The notes beneath the pieces are model-generated. The model worked only from the letters and a program-made list of their open reading frames with translations, searched no databases and was not told the DNA's origin. Positions 37,363 through 47,429 of a DNA stretch of 64,000 nucleotides are shown piece after piece. The DNA lies in contig NC_065570.1 in assembly GCF_937616625.2 (NCBI RefSeq), positions 2,118,001-2,182,000 of the forward strand, written 5' to 3'. This DNA comes from Mercurialis annua. Taxonomy: Eukaryota; Streptophyta; Magnoliopsida; Malpighiales; Euphorbiaceae. Made by a program: the position numbers and the translations under genes. Each line of letters begins with the position of its first letter. Within the stretch, counting starts at the first letter, position 1.

Positions 37363-38922
37363 TGTTGAGAAAAAACCCCAACTTGTAATAGAGTGGACCT
37401 AAGTCCGAGTTATCGATCCCACAAGGAGTGAATTCAAGAGTGATTATCGATGAGAATGAACTTAGTTGCGATTCAATTCGTTTAGCAAGAGAATAAGTGT
37501 TTTTCTTAATGAACCAATCAACCAACTACTAAAAACTTATGCTATCTAGGAATTAACAAATTACTAATTTAAAGAAACGAGTAAACACTATAATAATTAA
37601 CGAAATTCAAGTGATAAAGAGGTTTGGGAGCTAATAATCCTCCTAGGTCATGCAATCAAGGGTATCGGGTTTAGGGTTCTAAACGAGGACCGAGTGTTCT
37701 AGACCGCAACTCCCGCTCTCTCGAGCCTCAAGGAGCTACAAAACCGCAACTAATCGAGCTTAACCTACTCTCGTAGCACCAAACGCAAATAGAGGCAATT
37801 AACAAATAAATCACAACTCATAGGCCACCTAATTACTAACCCACTCTCATGGTGTTACTAATTAAGTCTCTAATTAATCAAATCCAACTAATAAACCCTC
37901 TCTCAAGGTGAGAATTAATTTAAGAACAATACTTAGGTAGCTAATCTAAGCAAGCTTTAGGTTCCTTAATTAGAACAATCAACACAACCCCAAAACCCTA
38001 ACCCAATCATACACAACTAAGATTCAAATTAACCCCCAAACATGGGGTTTAGCCAACCATGGCTAAAACAACAAACATCAAGCAAATAGAATAATAAATC
38101 ATTGAGAGATAGATCTAGTTACCTTTGTAGAAACCCAAGCCAATAACATTCAAGAAGATAATACTTCAATAATAAAATGAGAATAAATCTTCAATAGAAA
38201 AAGCTTAAGTATTCAACAATGGAGGAAAATATGAAAATCTGGAAATTCTATTGAAGAAGGTAAGGACTACACTTGGGGATTTCTAAAATTAGGAGAAGAT
38301 TCAAAAGTACAAAATAGAATAATGTCTAGCAAAATCTTCTATACCTAAAATAAAGATAAGGCCACATATATATAGTACTTACAAAAGAAGGAAAAAGACA
38401 AACATTCAATTACACATGTGTTGGGCCCAAAATAGCAAATTAATAAAGCCTTAATGCATCTTGAATTAAGATTTCCCCATTCCAGCAAGCCCAAGTTCGA
38501 ATAGAGCTCCTTGGGCTAAATGAGAAGCCCGATTCGAGCTGCCATTTTCTGCTCCAAATCTCGATCTTCAAACCTTCGTAACTCGGTGTAGAAATGTCCG
38601 ATTCAGTCGATTCTTGAACCGTTGGAAAGCTCAGGACGTCTACTTTAACTTTCATGAAGATCACGAGTTCATTTGAGGCTTCGAGCTAGTCCAAATTGGT
38701 CAATTAGTGCCCCGGGGTCAGCTTTTCAGATTTGCAAATGAGCTTCCGCATCGCTTTTGTCGTCTTTTCCAACTTTTGCACCAAAATGCTTCCGCAATGC
38801 TCCTAAGTACCTGAAATACTAAAACACGTAATAAGGCATACGAAATACCATAAAACCGTGATAAAACGTTAATAAAGCATGCGGAAACGACGCTAAAGAT
38901 AGGAGTAAAAATACTCCTATCA
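37363..38922 (-). mobile_element. LTR C (5' LTR of body 2)
   Basis: 1560 bp. It differs from LTRs A and B at one base, 38364 (A instead of C on the + strand), immediately beside the TATA-like sequence. It is followed by the right target duplication TGGTA (38923-38927). Confidence 0.93.
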
Positions 38923-38927
38923 TGGTA

Positions 38928-39087
38928 CAAGAAGCAGATAGCTGGAATGATAATTCCACGCACTTATAAGCGTGGTGAAGTGAACACGGTGTACTTATTA
39001 TGAAGAGAGTTCAAGATGTTAATGGTTTAAGATAAGTTAAGAAAGTGTATGAAAATTCGAGGACGAATTTTTATAAGGGGGGAAGAA
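38928..39087 (+). mobile_element. Tekay interior (right part) and polypurine tract
   Basis: Continuation of the Tekay-like interior beyond the Athila insertion. It ends with ATTCGAGGACGAATTTTT, a stretch often found at this place in Tekay/Del elements. The polypurine tract AAGGGGGGAAGAA (39075-39087) directly precedes the 3' LTR. Confidence 0.8.
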
Positions 39088-41682
39088 TGTAATACCCCAA
39101 AATATTTAAGTATTTAATTGGACCACGTGTCCAGTGTTAAGTCGCTAGAATGGCGATGTCAGAAAGATTTCCGAGAAATTAGGATAAATATTAAATTTTA
39201 GCAGGACGGACTCGAAAGGATTATTGTGAAAGATTTAATATTATATTTCAGTTTTAAAAGTTGGAATTAGAATTGGAAAAGAAAAATACTAAGAAAGTCG
39301 CAAAATAAAGTACAGGGACTAAAATGGTAATTTAACCATATAAAACCCGAAGGGATATTATTTCGCCAAGGTCCGCGAAACGTTTTATAGTATATGTGGT
39401 AAAAGTTTCGGGTCAATCGGAGACCTTTTAAAAATTGGACGCGGATGCGTTTTGGGCTAAATTGTCACTTTTGAGAAGTTTAAGGGCGAAAGTGTAAATT
39501 AGTCAATTAAGCCTCGAGAATAGTAATTAAAAGATTTTGACGGAAAGTAATAATATTGAGTTAGTATTATTTATATGAATATAAATAATACGTAAGCAAT
39601 CGAGTTAAAAGAATAATTTAACCATTTGGTTAAATTAGAAAGTTTAAAAGAGAAATGGTTTGAGTTAAAGAAATGAGGGATCAAAATGTTAATTAGCCAT
39701 ACATATATAACCTTTCCTTAAGAGTAAGGAAAGAAGATGAGAATCAGAAGAATGAAACAGAGAGAAGAAGAAAGGTTTTGGCGATCGATTCGTTCCGCCG
39801 CCGTTTCGCCGTTTCTCGCTCAAATCGCAAGTTCTTTATATCGATTCGTTCAGAATTCGATTCTCTATCATCGCTAAGCTTCAAATCGAGGTAAGCTTGA
39901 TGTTTTTATTATGAGAATTGATAAATAAGGATTATTTCGTTTTAACGAATTAAACGAATCGTAATCGCGTTTCTATTGGCGTTTTTGATGATATTTGAGA
40001 TGGTTATTAATGGAAGTCGTGCTAGAATCGATTTTGGACGTTTAAGCACGTCGGAAATGGCCCGGGGAATGAACCCCGGGGCTGCACATCGTGCAGCCAA
40101 AGGCTGCACGAACGTGTAGCAAGTGCTGCACGAACGTGCAGCACAGCAACTGCACGATCGTGCAGCGTACTGCATGAACGTGCAGCACAGCAACTGCACG
40201 ATCGTGCAGTACACTGCTGCACGAACGTGCAGTCCTTCGTTAGCGGGAATTGTTAGTTTTGGGCTTTCTGGGCCCTGACGCGACGCAGAAACTCGATTTC
40301 AAACAATTTCAAGTCGTGTAATCAATCGTGATTCGATTGAATATCAAAACGTAAACTAGGACGTTTAAAAGAGAAGTGTGATTAAGAGATTATCAAAGTT
40401 AAGAATCGTATTTGAAGTACGATTAAGTTAACCTAAGTTTATAACTTAGGGTTTTGATACTAAGTTAACGTTTATGGATTAAACGTATAGGTAACTCGAT
40501 TAAGTAACTGACGTACCGACAAGCTATCAAGCCAGTTAGCGGGAATGGATACGTGATTGGACAACGCATGGAGCTTACGCATGCGGGATTATATTAATGC
40601 AGTTTTGGGATAGCGGTCACTGTGAGTGGCAATTTACTTTCGCGTATTATTAGTATATAAGTTATTTTCATATATATACGTATATTGTTTATACGCATCG
40701 CATTATATACAATTGATTGGACGTTATATGTTTATTTAATTTCTATATGCGAGAACTAGTATGCGATCCGAAGAAACTAGCTACCTATTGGGTGTCAATA
40801 GGCTGTGTGATCACCAGTATCGAGTCAGTCTAGTATGTTTGCATTGAGAAATGACTTGACACAGCTGGGAGCTGTTGATGAATATGAAATTCACGATTGG
40901 GTTATGATTTCGATACGCAGAGTGAACTCGGCTACGGTGTAGCCTGGAAGTCCCCGTATCTAGTGGCTGGGCCACCAGCGAGTTGGACTCGCAATTGATA
41001 TTTATGATTGGGTTGAACGATATATGATTATTCGAGAGATGTGTCGCATGCTAGGATATTAGTTTCGTACGGATCATATACATGTTTATATGTTTTATAA
41101 TACTGTTAGTAAATGTCGACTCACTCAGTATTTTCCCAAATACTGACCCCTCACCATTGTTGTTTTCAGGTTACCGGAGTCGGATCAGACAGACCATCTC
41201 CTTTGTGTCGGCAACCTTTTGGCTTACACAAAGTGCGAGTTTTTATAGAGCTGCAGTAGTCAGTAGGTGTCAGTATAAGATTTATGATTTAATTTCAAAC
41301 GGTATTTGAAAAGTAAACTCTGATATAATTTTATAGATAAGTTGTTTATAAAGATGACGTTTTATCCGTTTGAATTTTGTACCAATTGCCTTGAGAGGAA
41401 TTGGTTATGATTATGACTAGAAACAGGGCGGTGCTGGATATGAGATATCGCTCGGTAAGACCCTGGTTTCTAAGAATTGTGCTGCGAACATTTTCAGGAA
41501 AGGAAGGTGATATTTTGATATTTGAATTATATTACTTAAGAAAGATTTCTGAAAACGTATTATACATAATAAGATGTTTTATTCGCGAAAAATTTATAAT
41601 GGTTTTAGGCTTGCTACGGGTTCCGGAGCTACCACTCCCGTTCCCTAGCGCCGGTCGCGGCTCAATAATTTGGGTCGTGACA
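39088..41682 (+). mobile_element. 3' LTR of the Tekay-like element
   Basis: 2595 bp, TGTAATACCCC to GGTCGTGACA, followed by the target duplication AAGTT (41683-41687). It is nearly the same as the 5' LTR except for scattered substitutions and a rearranged palindrome array. Confidence 0.92.
40080..40232. repeat. CTGCACGAACGTGCAG palindrome array in the 3' Tekay LTR
   Basis: Same motif family as 9222-9358 but different order and length: an extra 'CTGCACGATCGTGCAG' block, a GTGTAGC variant, and a CATGAACGTG variant. Confidence 0.85.
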
Positions 41683-41687
41683 AAGTT

Positions 41688-42398
41688 TGTGCACCAAGAA
41701 GACCTGATGCACGAACGTGCAACCTAGGTGCACGCTCGTGCGTCGACACCAAGAAGCACGCTCGTGCGTCGACACCAAGAAGCACGCTCGTGGGATATTA
41801 AACTTCCTAAGTCACTCAAGTCTCATGAAATTTCAAAAAGGTCACTAAAGTCAATTTTCTTACAAAGTGGTCACTGAACTATACCTTTTATTACAAAAAT
41901 ATTTCTGTTGTTACAAAAAGAACACTAAACTTTTCGTGAATTACAAAAAAGTCATTGGATTATACCTTTTATTAAAAAAAGGTCATTGAACTATGTTTCT
42001 TTTTGTAATTTTGGCTTGCCACGTAAGCAAAAATGTTATGTTTTTACATCGTTTTATATAGATGAACCCTTTTATAATAAAAGGTATAGTTCAGTGATCA
42101 TTTCGTAAGAAAATTGACTTTAGTGACCTTTTTGAGATTTCCTGAGACTTGAGTGACCCAGGGAGTTTAATATCCCACGCTCATGCGTCGACACCAAGAG
42201 GCACGCTCGTGCTTCTTGGAGCATAAACGGGACACATATGAGATTCAACCAAAAGATTGGTTAAACCACAAGCCAAACACAACCTGAACTTTCGAACGAA
42301 CCATAAAAGAATTAATGTACGATAACTCGAGTCCACGCATGACTCAAAACATGATCGGAAACTCATCAGAACATGTCGAAAAAATACAGGATATTACA
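41688..42398 (-). repeat. Fragment of an older LTR-like sequence (right of Tekay element)
   Basis: Ends on the + strand in CAGGATATTACA, which on the minus strand reads TGTAATATCCTG, a typical Tekay-type LTR start. It contains 26-bp tandem units with GCACGCTCGTGCGTCGAC (41731-41790 and again about 42177-42215), plus ACGAACGTGCAACC as on the other flank. It is interrupted by a MITE (41793-42175). The sequence to the right (42399 onward) is recognisable as segment copy A, which supports a true boundary at 42398/42399. The other end of the element was not found. Confidence 0.45.
41793..42175. mobile_element. Mutator-type MITE in the older LTR
   Basis: 383 bp with long terminal inverted repeats (GGATATTAAAC ... 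GTTTAATATCC; inner arms such as 'aagtcaattttctta' against 'taagaaaattgactt'). Flanks CACGCTCGTG and CACGCTCATG act as a 9-10-bp target duplication with one mismatch. Non-coding. Confidence 0.8.
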
Positions 42399-42560
42399 CT
42401 CTATCCTCGTGACAATTCTACTCTCTTTCCACATATTCAGATTATTTTCTTAATAATAGTCAAATGGTGCTTAAAATTTAAAGTAGCTGATAAATATGTT
42501 CAGTGGAAGCTAATTAAACATGATCAACAGGAGAAGACACAAATTAAAGCTTTATTTAAG
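42399..42560. repeat. Segment copy A, first part
   Basis: Resembles 47690-47820 (copy B) and 60865-61010 (copy C): shared stretches such as GACAATTCTACTC, TTTCCACATATT, CTAATTAAACAT and GCTTTATTTAAG. Non-coding. It is one of three diverged copies of a segment found around the MYB gene. Confidence 0.65.
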
Positions 42561-42636
42561 GCTTTTTAAATTTAATTTGAAATAAAACTATTATATTAAT
42601 AGGAATATCGGAATACGAAGGCAAAAACATAAAAAC

Positions 42637-42824
42637 CACTACTATAGAAAACAATGATTTAGCAACGGATTAGCGACGGATTCTGTCACTAAATTGAACA
42701 GGAATAAGACATCAAAATTTAGCGACAAAATCTGATGCTAAACGAGGTGCAAACTTGGTGCCATTTTTTGGTAGTTCGTGCTTAAATTGTAAAAAAAAAT
42801 ACTAAAATTGGTGTTATATAGTAG
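42637..42824. mobile_element. Possible short CACTA-type remnant
   Basis: Starts CACTACTATAGAAAACA, with internal subterminal-like repeats TTAGCGACGGATT and TTTAGCGACAAAAT, and ends near TATATAGTAG. A matching 3-bp target duplication was not found, so the right border is uncertain. Confidence 0.4.
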
Positions 42825-43064
42825 GAATAGTCTAAAACAATGTCGCATAGAGAAGACCACGTTTACTCTGACAAGGCAATCTTGCGAGCCATATGAATTC
42901 CAATGGCGGAAAAAGAAACTGGATTTAGGCTTATAAATAAAAAAATGTTGTGTTAATATTAAAAATAAATAGTAACATGTGTTTAAATTATGAAAATCGC
43001 AAAAATTATTCTATACGGTAGGAATAACCATTTAAGTAATGAATGAAACTTCAGTAATTATATA

Positions 43065-43913
43065 GGCTAATAATTACTCAACCCCCTACACCTTTATCCT
43101 AAACTTCACAAACCCTCTATATTTTCAAAACGGTTACTAAACTCTTTAACCTTTGTGGCGGCGCTCATTCACGGTCCTTATGGACAAAAATACCCTTCAG
43201 CGCCGTTTTTTTTTTGCGGTTGTAATTCTATAAAAAAAATGACGGCGCCACGTGTCAGCTGACACGTGCCCAAATATCTAAAAAAATTGAAACACCCAAA
43301 ATCTCTCTACAACTATTGAAATTTAATTGAAAATAAAAATAAAAAACCAAACCAAATCACCCATTCAAACCACCCACTCACCGCAATCGAAACGCCGTCT
43401 CTGGTCATCTTCTCATGTGAGAAATAGACCAAGCTCGTCATCTTCTCAGAGAAGACGAGTTGTTGTTCGTATTCTCCGGTTGTGAGAAGACGAGCTGCTA
43501 CTCGTTTTCTCTGGTGTTGAGAAGACGACGAATTTAGTCGTTTTCTCACCTGAAAAGATGACCGGAGGAGGCAGTTTGGTTGCGGTGAGTGGTTCGGGTT
43601 AGTGGTTGGTGGTAAATAGGTTGACCGGTGAGTTAGGTTTGATTGAGTGTGGTTGAATTTTGGTTTGGTTTAATTCTTTTAGGGGTATTTTGGGCGTTTC
43701 AATTTTTTAACATTAAATGACGTGTCAACTGATAAGTGGGGCCGCAACTTTTTTTTTAAATCACAGCCGCCAAAAAATTAAAGGTAGTTTCATCTATAAG
43801 GGCCGTGAATGGTGCCGCCACAAAGATTAGGGGATTAAGTGACCGTTTTGAAAGTATAGGAATTTTAGTGAAAATTTCGGGTAAAGATCGAGGGGGATGG
43901 GTGATTATTAGCC
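43065..43913. mobile_element. 849-bp inverted-repeat element (Mutator-type, non-coding)
   Basis: The arms pair over more than 100 bp (GGCTAATAATTACTCA at left against TGGGTGATTATTAGCC at right, and matching GTGGCGGC blocks). The flanking 9 bp AATTATATA and AATAAAATA resemble a degenerate target duplication. The interior holds a perfect 20-bp palindrome with two CACGTG boxes (43249-43268). ORFs inside show no domain. Confidence 0.7.
43249..43268. promoter_or_regulatory. Perfect 20-bp palindrome with two G-boxes
   Basis: CACGTGTCAGCTGACACGTG reads the same on both strands and contains two CACGTG cores and a central CAGCTG E-box. G-boxes are bound by plant bZIP and bHLH factors; whether this copy is used is unknown. 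Confidence 0.75.
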
Positions 43914-44196
43914 AATAAAATAGAATAAAAATGAACAGTTGTCGCTTATTTGTTATTTTCCACAAGGTTGGTTGTGACGCTGCAATTGTTTTTTTTTTTT
44001 GAATCACAACCGTTAAAAAATATATGGTAGTTTTGTCTATAAGAGCCGTGAATGGCACTGCCACAAAAATTAGAAAATTTAGCGACTGTTTTGAAATTAT
44101 AGAAAATTTAGTGAAGTTTAAGGTAGAGGTCGAAGGGGATGTATAAAATAAAAATGAACAGTTGTCGTTTATTTGTTATTTTCCACAAGGTTGGTT
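43740..44196. repeat. Tandem duplication of MITE right arm plus flank
   Basis: The right arm of the 43065 element and about 50 bp of flank are repeated once. The flank copies 43924-43973 and 44147-44196 agree at 49 of 50 bases, while the adjoining arm copies agree only at about 80%. Confidence 0.7.
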
Positions 44197-44381
44197 TCCA
44201 CTTTTATTTGCTGAAAGTATCTAGCAAATGTTTAACAATTTGAAATATTTTTTTCTTTTTAAAATCAACAATAGATTATCTAATTCTAATGTTAGTATAT
44301 GGAACTTTTTTATTTTGAAATAAAGAGAGAAAAGAAAAGAATATATTTAAAAAAAAGTTCATATTATTCATAAAAATAATT

Positions 44382-45169
44382 AGCCTAATAATTTAAAAAA
44401 AATCTCATCTTCTAACATTTTTTATTAATTTTTTATTTTTAAAAAAATTCAATTACACCCTATTTTGAATTTTTATATTTCACCTCTACTTTAAAAATTT
44501 AAATTGACCTATTTTTATTTTAAAAAATTTAAATTAGTCCTTCATTTTTAACCTATATTCTAATAAAATGTTAATATTATTAATAGTACAAAAATATCTT
44601 CTTCAAAAAAAATTAAATAATAATAATAGATTTCATATAATTTTTAAAAATTAGTTTTTTACGAAAAAATAAACTCTAATAACACAAAAAAACCTTTTTT
44701 CAAAAAAATTAAATACTAATAATATTTTGTATAGTTTTGTAAAAAAAATAATTTTTTTACAAAAAAATAAACTCCAACTATCGGATCAGAGATGGAGCTG
44801 TACTTCTTCTCCGATTTGGAGAAAGAACTCCTACTCCAAATCTGAGAAAAAGCTGATGCTCCTTCTCTGGTAAAAAAGAGTAGCGGAAGCTCTTTGATGG
44901 CCGCCAAATTTTTCTTATTTTTTATTTAAAAATTAATTAATTATTAGAATTTATTTAAATATTTTTATAGTTAAAAGGATTTTTTATATTTTTCAGAACA
45001 TAAAAATATAAAATATAATCTTTTTATTTAGTAATTTTTAATATCATCAGTTGTATTTTTGTTTGGGGTAGAGGTGAAACGTAAAAATTCAAAATATTGT
45101 ATGATTAAATATTTTTTAGATTATGGTATAAATTTAAAAAAGTTAGGTGGTGTTTTGAGTAATTAGGCT
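44382..45169. mobile_element. 788-bp Mutator-type MITE
   Basis: Ends AGCCTAAT and ATTAGGCT with extended arms (for example TTTGAATTTTTATATTTCACCTC pairing with the GAGGTGAAAC region near 45070). Flanking 9-mers AAAATAATT (44373-44381) and AAAACAATT (45170-45178) match at 8 of 9. No coding capacity supported. Ends resemble those of the element at 58126. Confidence 0.7.
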
Positions 45170-45213
45170 AAAACAATTTGATTAAAGTTTACATTGTCTT
45201 TAACAGAAAGATG

Positions 45214-45473
45214 GGTTTAAATAGCAATTTGCCCCTTCAACTTGTAAGTAATGGGAAATTAACACATAAATTAATTTTGTTGGCAAATTAACTTATAAGT
45301 TTAGGAGGTAAATTGCCAATTTAAAATACAAGTAATTTACAAATTAAATGGGCAAATTACCAAAATGAGGAAATTGCTCATAATCATCAAGTTCGTGTAC
45401 TGATTTGCCTACTAAATTAATTTATATGTTAATTGTCCATTACTTATAAGTTTAGGGGCATATTGCGACTTAA
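45214..45473. mobile_element. Inverted-repeat MITE
   Basis: Arms TTTAAATAGCAATTTGCCCC and GGGGCATATTGCGACTTAA pair, with inner matches around CTTGTAAGTAATGG / CCATTACTTATAAG. Borders approximate. A diverged relative follows at 45745-46015. Confidence 0.6.
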
Positions 45474-45479
45474 GTTCAG

Positions 45480-46144
45480 GAAGATGGATAAATCTGAAGA
45501 CGGTGACGTATCGACCACTAGTCTTCTTACATCATATATATGTACCCGCGATGTAAGAGCGTTTAGATTTATAAAAATTTACTAAATTGGCTTTGAATTT
45601 GGTCTAATCATTCTCTCTCTTCATTTTGATATTGACAATTTAATATTTTTCAAATACTATATACAATACATTACATATATTATTTGTAATTTGTTTATTG
45701 TGTTAATTAAGATATGATACCATTCACTGCAATGTTCAAATATCCATTAATATTATCCCCTCAACTTGTAAATAATGAATAATTACTACACGAATTTGAT
45801 GATTGTGAATAATTAGCCATTTTACTAATTTGCCCTTTCAATTTGTAAACTAATTATTTTTTCATTTGACAATTTACCTCCTTAATTATAAGCTAATTTG
45901 CTAAAATAATGTTTATTGTTTATAATCATTAAATTTAATAACTGATTTGCTCACTAAATTAATTTATAAGATAATTATTTATTATTTATAAATGAAGAGA
46001 TAAATTATTACTTAAGTCCTTGAATATCTTTTACATTTTATCAGAATTTTTTTCATGTATGATGTTTTTTAATTCAAGCTGTTTCTTTTTAATGGCCCTC
46101 GCGATGTATATGAATTTGCATTGATCATATGTTATGGTTTGTTG

Positions 46145-46150
<6 letters not shown>
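45480..46150. repeat. Segment copy A, second part (with MITE relative 45745-46015)
   Basis: Begins GACGGTGACGTATCGACCACTAG, close to 48690 in copy B, and runs through TTTGTAATTTGTTTA / TTAATTAAGATA, the unoccupied counterpart of the LINE insertion site of copy B. Near 46030-46140 it matches 55340-55440. A MITE relative of 45214-45473 lies at about 45745-46015. Confidence 0.7.

Positions 46151-46205
<55 letters not shown>
46147..46205. repeat. (TA)n microsatellite, left run
   Basis: Uninterrupted AT dinucleotide run. Apparent Ile-Tyr ORFs across it are artefacts of the repeat. Confidence 0.95.
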
Positions 46206-46210
<5 letters not shown>

Positions 46211-46516
46211 TCTATAAAAAATCATGAATTTTACACGAAGTTTCATTTTAATCACGATTTTTAAAAATTGTCATATAAAACCATGAACTTTCATTTTTTT
46301 CAAATGTATCACCGATTAGTTTTCCGGTGTTTTTACCTTTTATTTTTTTTTCAAATCCGCAGGATTCCGGTGGACACGTCAGCAAAAATACACTATAAAT
46401 TGATTTGGTGATAGATTTAAAAAAATAAAAGTTTATGATTTTATATGGAACCTTTTAAAAGTCGTGATTAAAATGAAATTTCGAATAAAGGTCATGATGT
46501 TCTATGGAATTAACCC
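46206..46516. mobile_element. Mutator-type MITE inside a TA microsatellite
   Basis: About 311 bp, same family as 4649-4957: TTAATTCTATA ... TATGGAATTAACCC with arm matches TTTTAATCACGA / TCGTGATTAAAA. It is bounded on both sides by long (TA)n runs, so its target duplication cannot be read. Confidence 0.75.
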
Positions 46517-46518
46517 TA

Positions 46519-46593
<75 letters not shown>

Positions 46594-46609
46594 GTATATA
46601 TATATATAA
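46517..46609. repeat. (TA)n microsatellite, right run
   Basis: Mostly pure TA dinucleotides with a few TG interruptions. Together with 46147-46205 it brackets a MITE. Confidence 0.95.
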
Positions 46610-46625
46610 TGTCAGTTTTTGGTTA

Positions 46626-46900
46626 GATATATTCAAACTTTTTAAAAGTGGTAAATCTATCTCAATTTGTCTAATTCGTTAGAAATCTATCCAATTTTTA
46701 AAATCAATTTGATATTTTTAAAAATTGATTCATTTGAATTATGTGATTCCAATTAACAAATTCTTTTGAAAACACTTCACATATGCAATTGCTATTATAA
46801 GCATAATTAAATTAATTTTGATAAAATGGATAGATTTACAAAGAATTTGTCAAATTTAGTTAGATTAGAACTTTTAAAAGACTTGAATATATTTTTAAAA
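46626..46900. mobile_element. Inverted-repeat MITE
   Basis: Left arm GATATATTCAAACTTTTTAA pairs with the right arm CTTTTAAAAGACTTGAATAT; inner arms GAAATCTATCCAATTTT and AAAATGGATAGATTT also pair. Borders approximate, no target duplication seen. Confidence 0.6.
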
Positions 46901-47031
46901 AATTAAAAAAAAAATCTTGTTTATACCATTCAGTGTATTTTTATTTTTGAATGTTAAATACAAATTAAAATTATAGAAAATGTAGGATAAATAAATTTAT
47001 CATGATATTTTATTTATACTAATTTGATTTA

Positions 47032-47429
47032 GAGAAAATTACTTAAAAGCTCTTGAGATATACCATAATTAACAGTTCGGTGCTCCTTGTTTCAAAAGTC
47101 TACTTAATGGTCCTTCAGTTTTAATTCCGTTAACTGAAAGATTCTTCTGTTAATTTGAGGGACTAAATCGTTTAACGGATTGAAACTCGGGTACTAAATC
47201 GTTTAAAAGTGAGGGATCAAATCGTTTAATAAAATTAAAAGTGAAGGACCAAATCGTTCACAAAATAAAAGGTGGGATATCAAATCGTTTGAAAATAAGT
47301 GTTGAAACTAACAGAGAGACCTTATAGTTAACAGAATTAAAATTGAAAGACCATTAAATAGACTTTTAAAATAAGGGGTAACAAACTGTTAATTATGATA
47401 TAGTTCAAAGATTTTAGCGTAATTTGCTC
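47032..47429. mobile_element. 398-bp Mutator-type MITE with internal repeats
   Basis: Ends GAGAAAATTAC and GTAATTTGCTC, flanked by a perfect 9-bp duplication TTTGATTTA (47023-47031 and 47430-47438). The middle holds five spaced copies of AAATCG(T)TT. Non-coding. Confidence 0.85.

Larger units (their letters stand above)
15119..38922 (-). mobile_element. Tandem Athila-like Ty3 retrotransposon: three LTRs, two bodies
   Basis: Minus-strand element in the order LTR C (37363-38922), body 2, LTR B (26242-27801), body 1, LTR A (15119-16678). The LTRs are each 1560 bp and the repeat periods are 11123 and 11121 bp. Each body has a tRNA-Asp primer site, a gag-pol ORF, a palindrome array, a third ORF and a polypurine tract. 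The bodies differ by only a handful of changes: G12 versus G9, C7 versus C8, a T/A change in an A/T run, one silent and one missense change in gag-pol. By eye, LTRs A and B look identical and C differs at one base. Athila assignment rests on the primer site, the 'ELRSGRNL' region after Gag, and the extra 3' ORF. Confidence 0.93.

Noticed and set aside
15119..38922. Two independent insertions side by side
   Set aside because: Independent insertions would give four LTRs and their own target duplications; only three LTRs and one duplication pair exist.
41793..42175. Part of the Tekay LTR
   Set aside because: It lies outside the AAGTT duplication and has its own inverted ends and flanking duplication.
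46031..46682. Ile-Tyr repeat proteins
   Set aside because: They are translations of (TA)n microsatellites.
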